Below, piece by piece: positions 9,024 through 17,030 of a DNA stretch of 24,907 nucleotides (position 1 is the first letter of the stretch; every line of letters starts with the position of its first letter). The notes beneath the pieces are model-generated. The model was given only the letters and a program-made list of their open reading frames with translations. It did not search any database and was not told the DNA's origin. The stretch covers positions 1 through 24,907 of the forward strand of contig CAOSZT010000016.1 in the NCBI GenBank assembly GCA_948528155.1. Reading direction: 5' to 3'. Source of the stretch: an uncultured Clostridia bacterium (GTDB lineage: Bacteria > Bacillota > Clostridia > TANB77 > CAG-508). The translations under genes were made by a program, and so were the position numbers.

Positions 9024-9839
9024 ATGAAAATAAGATTAAGTTCAAGAGATATAGAGCTTATATGTTTTATAGGTAGATATAAGCAAATAAGATCAGTTGA
9101 TTGTAAAAAACTTTATAAATCTAAAGATTATTATAGAAAAAGATTAAAAGTATTAGAAAAGGCAGGGTATGTAAAAAGAGAAAATACATATTACATAAAA
9201 ATTGATATAGAGGGAAGAAGATTATTACAAGATTTTGGGTATGAGAGTTATAATCTTTGTAGAAATAAAGATTACAAAGATAGAATAAAAGATGTAGCAA
9301 AGATTGCAATGCTTGGTTTTGAAGATGATATAAATTTTATACCTAGTTGGGAGCTAAAAGAAAATAACATTTATACGGATTTAGGTAGAAAATATATTGG
9401 TGAATTAGAAATTTTACAAAATAAATATATTGTGTATTATATTTCAAATAGAAATAATCCATTATATGTAAGACAAACTTTAACAGATATTAATAAAATG
9501 TTTTCAAATGATAAAGTAATTGTGTTTTTAGAAGATTTTGAAAGAATGAACAAAAGAAATAAGTATTTTACGATAAGTGGTAAATCTATACAGGTAATAA
9601 ATCCAACAGATGATAATTTAGAATTGATAAAGGCTATTAAAGATATAGATATTTATGACATAGTAAAAGAAATCTACAAAGGGAAAGAAATATTACTTTC
9701 TAATTGGAATAAAGCAGATTTTATGACAGAAGATAAAAAGTATATCGTTTTTATGCCTTTTATTGACACAGGGAAATTACATAAATTAAATATAGCTTAT
9801 GGAGATAATAAAGAATCTAAAAAAATATTGATATATTAA
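9024..9839 (+). CDS. Winged-helix protein, possibly replication-relaxation-like
   Basis: A 271-residue soluble protein. The N-terminal 70 residues read as a winged helix: a first helix SSRDIELICFIGRYKQIRSV, a recognition segment YYRKRLKVLEKAGYVKRE, then a wing. This layout resembles the replication-relaxation/MobC-like families found on mobile elements. The middle (about 105-190) has strand-helix alternation with IPSWELKENNIYTDLGRKY and KVIVFLEDFERM, possibly a decayed nuclease-like fold, but no catalytic set can be defended. A very strong AAAGGAGG site precedes the ATG. The frame ends at TAA just after a run of seven A (9819-9825); a -1 shift there would add about 40 residues. Function is unknown; DNA binding is inferred. 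Confidence 0.7.
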   Translation: MKIRLSSRDIELICFIGRYKQIRSVDCKKLYKSKDYYRKRLKVLEKAGYVKRENTYYIKIDIEGRRLLQDFGYESYNLCRNKDYKDRIKDVAKIAMLGFEDDINFIPSWELKENNIYTDLGRKYIGELEILQNKYIVYYISNRNNPLYVRQTLTDINKMFSNDKVIVFLEDFERMNKRNKYFTISGKSIQVINPTDDNLELIKAIKDIDIYDIVKEIYKGKEILLSNWNKADFMTEDKKYIVFMPFIDTGKLHKLNIAYGDNKESKKILIY

Positions 9840-9976
9840 CCTTAAAGGGGAATAGAAGTAAGATTAATGAAATATTAGTTAAACCAACCAATATTATTGA
9901 AATTGATAGATGTTTAGATAAGATTAGAAACGAAAGTATGTTATGTATACAATAGAACTTTTAATTTCGAATTTTA

Positions 9977-10005
9977 TTGTAAAAATGGTCAACTTATGAT
10001 AGAAT
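9977..10005 (+). promoter_or_regulatory. Possible promoter of the Ham1-ATPase gene run
   Basis: TTGTAA (9977-9982) and TAGAAT (10000-10005) are 17 bp apart and end 28 bp before the first gene of the run. The boxes are non-consensus, so this is tentative. The remainder of 9840-10033 holds only the -1-frame extension of the previous gene, which ends at a TAG near 9955. Confidence 0.35.
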
Positions 10006-10033
10006 TACAGCATAAGAATAAGAGGTGCAATAA

Positions 10034-10606
10034 ATGGAAGAAATAGTATTTGTAACACATAATAAAGGAAAAGCAAAATCAGCAGAAAGGTATTTTAATA
10101 ATTTAAAGTTTAGTACATATGATTTTGAATTAGATGAACCTAGAAGTGATGATATAAAAGAAATAGCAACTGCAAAAGTAAAACAAGCATATGAAATTGT
10201 AAGGAAACCTTGCATAGCATTAGATACTGGATTTTTTATAGATGAGTTAAATGGATTTCCAAGGGCATTTGTTAATTTTTCACTAGATACAATAGGAATA
10301 GATGGAATTTTGAAACTAATGGAAAATAAAGAAGATAGAAAATGTAGATTTGAGGAATGTTTAGCATATCATGATGGAAAAGAGATACATTATTTTTATG
10401 GAAAACATCCAGGAAATTTAGCAACAAAAATTCAAGGTATGGATAGAGAAGAAAAATGGTCTGATTTATGGTATATATTTAAGCCAGAACATTTTGAAAA
10501 AACACTGGCTGAAATGGATAGTAAAGAAAGAGAAGATAGAAGAAAAATTGATGGTTCAGTAGAAGCATTAAAAGTTTTCGCTGAATGGTATAAAGAAAAT
10601 AAATAG
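10034..10606 (+). CDS. Ham1/RdgB-like nucleoside-triphosphate pyrophosphatase
   Basis: The 190-residue protein begins EIVFVTHNKGKAKSAERYF, matching the (T/S)xNxxKxxE substrate-binding start of the Ham1/ITPase fold. ALDTGFFIDELNGFPRAFVNF at 62-82 aligns with the family's D-(S/T)-G-L-x-V-x-x-L-x-G-x-P stretch. Family members hydrolyse dITP, XTP and other non-canonical NTPs to NMP plus pyrophosphate, which keeps them out of DNA and RNA. The C-terminal SHR-type motif is replaced by EDRRKIDGS, so substrate preference may differ from canonical RdgB. The start has GAGGTGC upstream. It heads a tight run of soluble enzymes and lies 30 bp before the ATPase gene. Confidence 0.8.
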   Translation: MEEIVFVTHNKGKAKSAERYFNNLKFSTYDFELDEPRSDDIKEIATAKVKQAYEIVRKPCIALDTGFFIDELNGFPRAFVNFSLDTIGIDGILKLMENKEDRKCRFEECLAYHDGKEIHYFYGKHPGNLATKIQGMDREEKWSDLWYIFKPEHFEKTLAEMDSKEREDRRKIDGSVEALKVFAEWYKENK

Positions 10607-10636
10607 TAAATTTACTAAAATTTGTTGGAGGTAGGT

Positions 10637-11452
10637 TTGATATATTTAAAAACATTTAAATTAAGTAATAGCAAAAGTAAAAATAGTAATATATATCCTT
10701 TTAATGTATTGAAAAATAAAGAACCAGATGTATTTTTATTTGATAATATAACTGTACTATATGGTAATAATGGCTCTGGGAAATCGACTATATTAAATAT
10801 TATTGCACATAAGCTAAATTTAAAAGGAAAAGAAAGAAACTATTCGAAAGTTGATGGCTGGCTACCATATTTTGAAGAATATGCAGCAGAGTGTGAATAT
10901 GAATTTGGAGAAAACGAATATGGTATAAAATTTAGTAGAATACCAAAAAATAGTAGATATGTAAAGAGTGAAGAGATATTATATGAGATAAGAAAAATAC
11001 AACAAGATGCAGTTTTGCAAGAGAGTATAGAAAGTAATTTAGCAAGAGAAAGAGGATTAGAAAATGCTAAAGAATTTTTAAAGACAAAGGAAGGTGGAAA
11101 ACAGTTTGCAAGATTTGAATTTGCACAAGATAAATATTCGAATGGAGAAACGACAATGCAAATTTTAGAAGATAATATTTTGCCAGATACATTAAATTTA
11201 TTAGATGAACCAGAGGTTTCATTATCTCCTCAAAATCAAGTAAGACTTGCAGAAGAAATAAATAAAATGTCAAGATATTTAGGTGTTCAATTCATAATAG
11301 CAACACATTCGCCATTTATGTTAGGTATTTTAAATGCTAAAATATATAATTTAGATACTGAAGATTATAAAGTTCAAAAATGGAGTGAACTTGAAAATGT
11401 AAGATATTTTTATGAATTTTTTAAAAGTAGAAAAAATGAGTTTGAAAAGTAA
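10637..11452 (+). CDS. AAA-type ATPase with ABC-like motifs
   Basis: A 271-residue cytoplasmic ATPase of the RecF/SMC-like AAA_21 or AAA_15 type. It has Walker A GNNGSGKST at 43-51, an ABC-signature-like SNGE at 168-171, Walker B LNLLDEPE at 186-193 and the switch histidine in IATHSPFML at 221-229. There is no membrane segment and no attached nuclease domain. I place the start at the TTG at 10637, which sits 5 bases behind a perfect GGAGG and gives the usual IYLKTFKL beginning; a TTG at 10622 would come before that site. Stand-alone ATPases of this kind occur in repair, anti-phage and housekeeping settings. The neighbours here are small hydrolases with no nuclease partner, so a defence role is not supported. 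Confidence 0.8.
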   Translation: MIYLKTFKLSNSKSKNSNIYPFNVLKNKEPDVFLFDNITVLYGNNGSGKSTILNIIAHKLNLKGKERNYSKVDGWLPYFEEYAAECEYEFGENEYGIKFSRIPKNSRYVKSEEILYEIRKIQQDAVLQESIESNLARERGLENAKEFLKTKEGGKQFARFEFAQDKYSNGETTMQILEDNILPDTLNLLDEPEVSLSPQNQVRLAEEINKMSRYLGVQFIIATHSPFMLGILNAKIYNLDTEDYKVQKWSELENVRYFYEFFKSRKNEFEK

Positions 11453-11494
11453 AGAAGTAAAGTAAAATTTAAAAAATATAGGAGAATAGAAAAA

Positions 11495-12148
11495 ATGAAA
11501 CAAATTAAGATTTTATGTTATGGAGATTCAAATACTTGGGGGTATATATCTGGAAGTGACCATCAAAGATATGGAAATAATGAAAGATGGACAAAAATTT
11601 TAGCAAAATTATTAGGAAGTGATTTTGAAATAATAGAAGAAGGTTTAAATAGTAGAACTCTTATTTCTAATGATACAAGACCAGGTAAAGAAGGGAAAAA
11701 TGGATATGAATATTTAATACCATGTTTAGATACACACGATCCAATTGATTTAGTTATATTAATGCTTGGAACAAATGAACTAAAATTTACATATAACAAA
11801 AGTGCTAAAGATGTAGGAGAAATGATAGAAAAATATTTTGTAAAAACAATTTTAAATAGAAAATCACAATTAAGAGATAGTTATCCTAATTTATTAATAG
11901 TAGTACCACCAGTAATAAACGAATATCAAGATTATTGCAAAGCAAATGATAAATATTTGGGAGCATCACATAAATCAAAAGAATTAAATGATATTTATAA
12001 AGATATAGTTGAAAGATATAATTGCTACTTTTTAAGTAATCAAGGATTAGAAACAGGAATTGATGAAGTTCATTTGACAAAAGAAAGCCATAAAAAATTA
12101 GCAGAAATGTTGGAAGATAAAATAAATAATATATATAAAACTACATAA
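11495..12148 (+). CDS. SGNH/GDSL-family hydrolase
   Basis: The 217-residue protein has the SGNH blocks in order. Block I is YGDSNTWG with nucleophile Ser12, the block II glycine is in EEGLNSRT near 50, block III is MLGTNELK with Asn94, and block V is DEVHLT with the Asp190/His193 dyad. The arrangement is close to small cytosolic esterases of the TAP/arylesterase type, which cleave acyl or acetyl esters from lipids, sugars or other small substrates. No signal peptide is present, so it should act inside the cell. AGGAGAAT precedes the ATG. It lies 42 bp after the ATPase gene on the same strand, probably in the same transcript. The substrate is unknown. Confidence 0.88.
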   Translation: MKQIKILCYGDSNTWGYISGSDHQRYGNNERWTKILAKLLGSDFEIIEEGLNSRTLISNDTRPGKEGKNGYEYLIPCLDTHDPIDLVILMLGTNELKFTYNKSAKDVGEMIEKYFVKTILNRKSQLRDSYPNLLIVVPPVINEYQDYCKANDKYLGASHKSKELNDIYKDIVERYNCYFLSNQGLETGIDEVHLTKESHKKLAEMLEDKINNIYKTT

Positions 12149-12256
12149 ATGGAGCGTTGTTAGCAATAAAGAAGTACATAGTAAAGTAACCGAAACAATA
12201 AAGAAATATTTAAAAGATAAAAAATAGGATGGGACAAATAATGGAGAAAAAATTAT

Positions 12257-13138
12257 ATGAATAAAATAATTGTAGAAGTTGGCTCAACTTGCACTAAAGT
12301 TGATAAGTTTGATGGTAAGATAATAGAAAAATTAGAGGGAAAGACAATACAATTCAAAAAACATTACAATGAAGATAAAAAATTAAGAGAAAGTGATGTT
12401 GTAGAATTAATTTCTAGCATAAATGACTTGAAAAATATTTCTCAAGATATATATGTTTGTGGTACAAGCATTTTTAGAACATTAAATGATACAGAAAGAA
12501 AAGAATTCTTAAATAGATTCAAAAAAGAAACAGGATACGAATTTAATATTATTTCTCAAGAAAAAGAAAATGAATTAACAGTTTTTGGAACGACTAGATA
12601 TGTGAAAGATAAAGTATGTGTATTTATAGGTGGTGGAGGTTCTACTGAAATTGCAATTTATGATAAAGGAATAAAAGAAAGTATAAATTCAAAAGTTGGT
12701 GTTATAGATGTAATGCAAGAATTTCCAGATTTAGCAGAAAACTTTGCAACAACTAATCTTGAAATAGTAAAGAATTTTATAAAAGAAAGACTAAATCTAC
12801 CAAAAGAAAAAGCAGATATATTAATTTTAGCAGGTGGAGGACACGAAAAATTTGCAAGACATTCTGGAATAAAATATGAAACAAATACTTTATATAAGGA
12901 TGAGGCATCTCCAATTATGATGGATATAGAAACAAGAAAAAGCGAAACAGAAAGATATTATAGAGCTATTTCTTTAGATGAAATAAGAAATAGAGTAAAT
13001 GATCCAGATTGGTGGTATGCAACAAGAGCAATGAGTGCTTTTGCATTAGTCGTTGCAGAAGAAATAGGAGCAAAGTATATAGTTCCAACTGATATAGCAA
13101 TGGTATATGGAATTTTAGATAAAAAGGATGAACTATAA
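12257..13138 (+). CDS. Ppx/GppA-like phosphatase (exopolyphosphatase family)
   Basis: The 293-residue protein has the ASKHA fold of Ppx/GppA proteins. The N-terminal phosphate loop VEVGSTCTK is near 6-14, ISQEKENELTVFG at 99-111 matches the conserved (I/V)SGxEEA-like segment, and the second nucleotide loop FIGGGGSTEIA is at 123-133. LILAGGGHEKFA then resembles the adenosine-binding GG loop. It ends after the phosphatase core and lacks the C-terminal HD-like domains of long Ppx. Relatives hydrolyse polyphosphate or pppGpp; this short form could prefer either. The ATG at 12257 has GGAG 10 bases upstream. An 11-codon micro-frame (12230-12265) overlaps the start and may couple translation. Confidence 0.82.
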   Translation: MNKIIVEVGSTCTKVDKFDGKIIEKLEGKTIQFKKHYNEDKKLRESDVVELISSINDLKNISQDIYVCGTSIFRTLNDTERKEFLNRFKKETGYEFNIISQEKENELTVFGTTRYVKDKVCVFIGGGGSTEIAIYDKGIKESINSKVGVIDVMQEFPDLAENFATTNLEIVKNFIKERLNLPKEKADILILAGGGHEKFARHSGIKYETNTLYKDEASPIMMDIETRKSETERYYRAISLDEIRNRVNDPDWWYATRAMSAFALVVAEEIGAKYIVPTDIAMVYGILDKKDEL

Positions 13139-13177
13139 AAATATAACAAAACCAGATAATGAAAGGATTAACAAAAA

Positions 13178-13606
13178 ATGAAAATAGGAAAAGATTATAT
13201 AGGTGTAGGAGTAGGAGCATTTATTGTAAATGATAATAACGAATTATTATTACAAAAAAGAGCAGTACCAGCTGAAAAAGACCATTGGTGTATACCTGGT
13301 GGTAGACTAGAAATGTTTGAAACATTGGAACATGCAGTTATTAGAGAAACTAAAGAAGAAACAGATTTAGATGTAAAAGTAATAAAATTAATGGGGATTT
13401 GTGATCATATTATTCAAGAAGAAAATGCACATTGGGTAGCAATGAGTTACTTATGTAAAATAGAAAGTGGAACTCCTAAAATAATGGAAATTGATAAAGC
13501 ATCAGATATGAAATGGTTTAATATAAATCAACTACCTGAGAAACTTACAATTACAACTAAAAAAGCCTTATCAGATTACAAAAGAATATTAGAGAAAAAT
13601 AGCTAA
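13178..13606 (+). CDS. Nudix hydrolase
   Basis: A 142-residue single-domain protein carrying an almost complete Nudix box at 42-64. The glycine is in GGRLEMFE, followed after the required spacing by RETKEE, with catalytic Arg56, Glu57, Glu60 and Glu61. The box glycine near the end is replaced by Asp63, a common variation. Nudix enzymes hydrolyse nucleoside diphosphates linked to another group, such as ADP-ribose, dinucleotides or oxidised dNTPs. HWCIPGG before the box suits the ADP-ribose/MutT-like subgroups. It lies 39 bp after the Ppx/GppA-like gene with AAAGGA upstream, and 14 bp before the pentapeptide-repeat gene, so it is probably part of the same operon. Confidence 0.9.
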   Translation: MKIGKDYIGVGVGAFIVNDNNELLLQKRAVPAEKDHWCIPGGRLEMFETLEHAVIRETKEETDLDVKVIKLMGICDHIIQEENAHWVAMSYLCKIESGTPKIMEIDKASDMKWFNINQLPEKLTITTKKALSDYKRILEKNS

Positions 13607-13620
13607 TAGAGGAGATATAA

Positions 13621-14253
13621 ATGAACATTTTAAAACCACAAAATATCCATAGTAAACAATTAGTAAATAAACATTTAAAAAGTATTAGAGAAAATGAAGA
13701 AATAAGCTATTGTATTTTTGAAAACCAAGAATGTGATAATATCAATTTATATGAAATCGAATTTGAACATTGTAAATTTAACAATACTTGTATGCAAAAA
13801 TGGGTATTAGAAAAAATTACATTTAAAGATGTAGTATTTGAAAAATGCAATTTTTCAAATACAGAATTTTCTGAAACAACTTTTATTAGATGTGAATTTA
13901 ATAATTGTAAACTTTCAGGATGTAACTTTGCAGAAAACAGATTATATAATGTTTCATTTATAGAAACAAATGCAAGTTATATTAATCTATCAATGGCTAG
14001 TATAGAAAATATTTTATTTAAAGATACATGTTTAAAAAATAGTTATTTTCAAGAAACAAAAATAAAGAAAATTTATTTTGATAATGCAGATTTAACACAA
14101 TCACAGTTTTTTAAAACAAGTTTAAAAGACATTGATTTATCAAATAGTAAAATAGAAAAAATTGCTATTTCAATAGAAGATATAAAAGGTGCAACAATAG
14201 ATCAGTTTCAAGCAATAGATTTATTATATTTGATAGGTGTAAAAATTAAATAG
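13621..14253 (+). CDS. Pentapeptide-repeat protein, Qnr-like
   Basis: The 210-residue protein consists mainly of pentapeptide repeats with an F or L every fifth residue (CIFEN, CKFNN, VVFEK, CNFSN, TEFSE, TTFIR, CEFNN, CKLSG, CNFAE), forming a right-handed quadrilateral beta-helix. It ends in a non-repeat tail, IEDIKGATIDQFQAIDLL then YLIGVKIK. That tail, the length near 210-220 and the two repeat blocks resemble Qnr proteins and their chromosomal Gram-positive homologues. Those mimic DNA and protect gyrase and topoisomerase IV from quinolones. This role is inferred from shape and tail; the gyrase-binding loops cannot be confirmed by eye. AGAGGAGATATA precedes the ATG, 14 bp after the Nudix stop. 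Confidence 0.75.
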   Translation: MNILKPQNIHSKQLVNKHLKSIRENEEISYCIFENQECDNINLYEIEFEHCKFNNTCMQKWVLEKITFKDVVFEKCNFSNTEFSETTFIRCEFNNCKLSGCNFAENRLYNVSFIETNASYINLSMASIENILFKDTCLKNSYFQETKIKKIYFDNADLTQSQFFKTSLKDIDLSNSKIEKIAISIEDIKGATIDQFQAIDLLYLIGVKIK

Positions 14254-14271
14254 AAAATTCACTATTAGAAG

Positions 14272-14280
14272 TGTTATAAT
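14272..14280 (+). promoter_or_regulatory. Extended -10 promoter before the acetyltransferase
   Basis: TGTTATAAT at 14272-14280 is a perfect extended -10 element (TG-N-TATAAT). Transcription would begin near 14287. An ATG at 14301 would then have almost no leader, which favours the GTG at 14331 as the start of the next gene. Confidence 0.5.
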
Positions 14281-14330
14281 ATAGGGAAATATAAAACATT
14301 ATGGAAGACTATATAAAGGAAAATGATAAA

Positions 14331-14753
14331 GTGATAAAAAAATTTGAAAAAAAAGATATAGATGATGTAATAAGAATATGGGAAAAGGAAAATATAAAAG
14401 CCCATAAATTTATTCCAAAAGAATATTGGAAAAGTAATTATAACTATGTGAAAGAAGCTCTACCAAATGCAGAAGTATATGTCTATATTAATAAAGGAAA
14501 AATTGTAGGTTTTGTAGGATTAGATAACAACTATATTGAAGGAATTTTTATTGATACAAATAATCAATGTAATGGAATAGGAACAGCTTTATTAAATAAA
14601 GTTAAAGAAAACAAAAGCAATTTGACATTAAATGTATATAAGAAAAATAAAAATGCAATAAATTTTTATAAGAAAAATGGTTTTGTGATTACAAGTGAAA
14701 ATATAGAAGAACATACAAATGAAGTAGAATATACTATGACTTGGAATAAGTAA
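14331..14753 (+). CDS. GNAT-family N-acetyltransferase
   Basis: A GNAT-fold protein of 140 residues from the chosen start. The acetyl-CoA pyrophosphate loop is visible as NQCNGIGTALLNKV (the Q/R-x-x-G-x-G/A motif A), preceded by the strand YIEGIFID. The usual closing strand-helix is LNVYKKNKNAINFYKKNGF. The layout resembles YjaB/RimI-like members that acetylate small amines or protein N-termini; the acceptor is unknown. I prefer GTG at 14331: it has AAAGGA 10 bases upstream and gives the typical MIKKFEKKDIDD opening. An in-frame ATG at 14301 would add ten residues but lacks a well-placed ribosome site and lies close to the predicted transcript start. Confidence 0.8.
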   Translation: MIKKFEKKDIDDVIRIWEKENIKAHKFIPKEYWKSNYNYVKEALPNAEVYVYINKGKIVGFVGLDNNYIEGIFIDTNNQCNGIGTALLNKVKENKSNLTLNVYKKNKNAINFYKKNGFVITSENIEEHTNEVEYTMTWNK

Positions 14754-14998
14754 GATACAACTTACAATTGCACTAAACTGCTGTACAGAAGGTTTTTTAA
14801 ATAATCAGTTGAAAATTCATTAAAAATATGTTAATATAATTTTATAAAATTCAAAAAATAATACAATGAAGAAAAATTTTAGTGAAAGATATAATCATAG
14901 TAACAAGTGGACTAAAATTTGAATTAGTAAAATAGTTATAAAAAAGAATTAATAGTATGTAACATTTATACATTCCACAAAATAGAAAAGGAGAAAAA

Positions 14999-15856
14999 AT
15001 GCCAACAATAATAGATGGAAAAGAATTAGCAAAAAAAATAAGAGCAAACTTAAAAATAGAATGTGAAGAATTAAATACAAAAGGAATAAAAGCAAAATTA
15101 GCAGTAATAATGGTAGGAGAAGACCAAGCATCAAAAGTATATGTAAGAAACAAAAGTAAAGCTTGTGATGATGTAGGAATAGAATATGAAGAATATTTAT
15201 TAGATGAAAATATAACTCAAAAAGATCTAATAAATCTAATAAACAAATTAAATAAAGAAAAAACTATAAATGGAATTTTATTACAAAGTCCAATTCCAGC
15301 AAATTTAGATATAAATGAAGCATTTAGAACAATCATTCCAGAAAAAGATGTTGATGGATTTAATCCTGTAAATGTAGGAAGATTAGTATTAGATCAAGAC
15401 ACATTTGTATCATGTACACCATTTGGAATTATGAAAATGTTTGATGAATATAAAATTGACTTAAGTGGCAAAAATGTGGTAATCTTAGGAAGAAGTAATA
15501 TAGTAGGAAAACCATTAATACACTGTTGTTTAAATAGAAATGCTACTGTAACTGTTTGCCATTCTAAAACTCAAAATATAAAGCAAATTACACAAAATGC
15601 AGATGTACTTATTTCAGCAGTTGGAAAGGCTCACTTTGTTTCAGCAGATATGATTAAGGATAATAGTATTATTATTGATGTAGGTATAAATCGATTAGAA
15701 AATGGAAAAATTACAGGAGATGTAGATTTTGAAAATGTAAAAGATAAAGTAGAGTTTATAACACCAGTTCCTGGGGGAGTAGGACCGATGACTATAGCTA
15801 TGCTTATGAATAATCTTATTAAGGCTACTAAAAGGCAAAATGGAATGATTGATTAA
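14999..15856 (+). CDS. folD: FolD methylenetetrahydrofolate dehydrogenase/cyclohydrolase
   Basis: The 285-residue protein is a complete FolD. It interconverts 5,10-methylene-, 5,10-methenyl- and 10-formyl-tetrahydrofolate with NADP, supplying one-carbon units for purines and formyl-Met. Visible hallmarks are the catalytic Y48-xxx-K52 in KVYVRNKSKAC, LLQSPIP near 94-100 with the conserved Gln, EKDVDGFNPVN near 115-125, the dinucleotide loop GRSNIVGKP at 164-172, and the C-terminal TPVPGGVGPMT signature. The ATG follows AAAGGAGAAAAA. The 245-bp gap before it shows no folate riboswitch that I can recognise and no convincing promoter. A terminator lies just after the gene. Confidence 0.97.
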   Translation: MPTIIDGKELAKKIRANLKIECEELNTKGIKAKLAVIMVGEDQASKVYVRNKSKACDDVGIEYEEYLLDENITQKDLINLINKLNKEKTINGILLQSPIPANLDINEAFRTIIPEKDVDGFNPVNVGRLVLDQDTFVSCTPFGIMKMFDEYKIDLSGKNVVILGRSNIVGKPLIHCCLNRNATVTVCHSKTQNIKQITQNADVLISAVGKAHFVSADMIKDNSIIIDVGINRLENGKITGDVDFENVKDKVEFITPVPGGVGPMTIAMLMNNLIKATKRQNGMID

Positions 15857-15877
15857 GTAGTTAATTTATATAAAATG

Positions 15878-15909
15878 AGGGGACACATAGATTACTTGTG
15901 TCCTCTTTT
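15878..15909 (+). terminator. Rho-independent terminator after folD
   Basis: AGGGGACACA pairs with TGTGTCCTCT (10 bp, one G-U) around a 9-base loop and is followed by TTTT. It lies 21 bp after the folD stop. Confidence 0.8.
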
Positions 15910-15962
15910 GAGTTAGACGGAAAGAGGAACATTACTAAATTTTTAATTATAGGGAGGAAAAT

Positions 15963-16856
15963 TTGAACAATTTAGAAAATAACAGATATTGGATATGGTT
16001 TAGTTTAATTAAAGGATTAGGTAGTAGAAAAAAGTTAAAGTTAATAGAAATATATAATAATCCTGAAATAATATATAATTTAAAAAGAGAAGATTTATTA
16101 AACATTGAAGGGATTGGGGAAGAAACTGCAAATAATATAATTACCTCAAGAAATCAAAAATTATTAGATTATCACATAAGCTATATGATGAAAAATAATA
16201 TAGATATTATTAATTTTAATCAAAAAGAATATCCTAATATTTTAAAAAAAATTTATGATTTACCAATTAGCTTATATGTAAAGGGAAATAAAAACATTTT
16301 GAATAATAAAAGTATTGGAATAGTTGGATGTAGAGATTGTTCTGAATATGGTAAAAAAGCAGCAAAATATTTTGCTTATAATTTGTCTAGTAAAAATATA
16401 AATATTGTTAGTGGATTAGCAAAAGGAATTGACAGTTATGCTCATATAGGGTGTTTGGCAACATATGAAAAAGATGTAAGTTTGGGAAAGACTGTTGCTG
16501 TTGTTGGAAATGGACTAGATATAGTTTACCCTAAAGAAAATGTGGAATTGGCTAAAAAAATTATTAAAACAGGAGGTGCTATTGTTTCTGAATTTCCTTG
16601 TGGTACTAGACCTGATAAAATGAATTTTCCAGCACGAAATAGAATCATTAGTGGAATTTGTTCAGGAATAGTTGTTATTGAAGCTAAAAAAAAGAGTGGA
16701 ACTTTGATTACTGTTGATTTTGCATTAGAACAAGGGCGTGATGTTTTTGTTGTTCCTGGTAATATTAATTCTATTAATTCTGTTGGCACTAATCATTTGA
16801 TAAAACAAGGTGCAAAGATTGTTACTACTTATGAGGATATAGAATATTTTTTATAG
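15963..16856 (+). CDS. dprA: DNA-processing protein DprA (Smf)
   Basis: The 297-residue protein loads RecA on incoming single-stranded DNA during natural transformation and is widespread in bacteria. An N-terminal helix-hairpin-helix-like segment (LNIEGIGEETANNII) is near 46-60. The Rossmann-like DprA core has GIVGCRDCSEYG at 119-130, SGLAKGID at 150-157, VVGNGLDIVYP at 180-190, FPARNRIISG at 222-231, SGTLIT at 245-250 and VPGN at 264-267. There is no C-terminal winged-helix extension, as in other short Smf proteins. The start is TTG at 15963, five bases behind GGGAGG. It is a single-gene unit, convergent with the minus-strand genes that follow. No other competence gene is in the window. Confidence 0.95.
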   Translation: MNNLENNRYWIWFSLIKGLGSRKKLKLIEIYNNPEIIYNLKREDLLNIEGIGEETANNIITSRNQKLLDYHISYMMKNNIDIINFNQKEYPNILKKIYDLPISLYVKGNKNILNNKSIGIVGCRDCSEYGKKAAKYFAYNLSSKNINIVSGLAKGIDSYAHIGCLATYEKDVSLGKTVAVVGNGLDIVYPKENVELAKKIIKTGGAIVSEFPCGTRPDKMNFPARNRIISGICSGIVVIEAKKKSGTLITVDFALEQGRDVFVVPGNINSINSVGTNHLIKQGAKIVTTYEDIEYFL

Positions 16857-16988
16857 TAATTATATATTTTAAGTTCAAATATTATCTAAAATAAGATATA
16901 TAATATAAAAAATGCTCACCCTCGAATACAACTATATAAATAAAAGATAATGGAATAAATATGTGAACAATGTCAAACTATCCAAAGA

Positions 16989-17024
16989 TAAACACATAAT
17001 AACATCATTGTTACTATGTGTTTA
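16989..17024. terminator. Bidirectional hairpin between dprA and the MNT gene
   Basis: TAAACACATAATAACA and TGTTACTATGTGTTTA pair over 16 bp with one mismatch and a 4-base loop. It lies between convergent genes and can serve both strands, though its T-runs are short. The rest of 16857-17030 shows nothing else. Confidence 0.65.
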
Positions 17025-17030
17025 TTAATC

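Noticed and set aside
10622..14753. Reading the AAA ATPase and its neighbours as an anti-phage defence operon
   Set aside because: There is no nuclease, reverse transcriptase, Toll/interleukin-receptor domain or other effector beside the ATPase; the neighbours are small metabolic hydrolases.
14754..14998. Possible folate riboswitch in the gap before folD
   Set aside because: No recognisable conserved tetrahydrofolate-riboswitch core or paired stems could be found.
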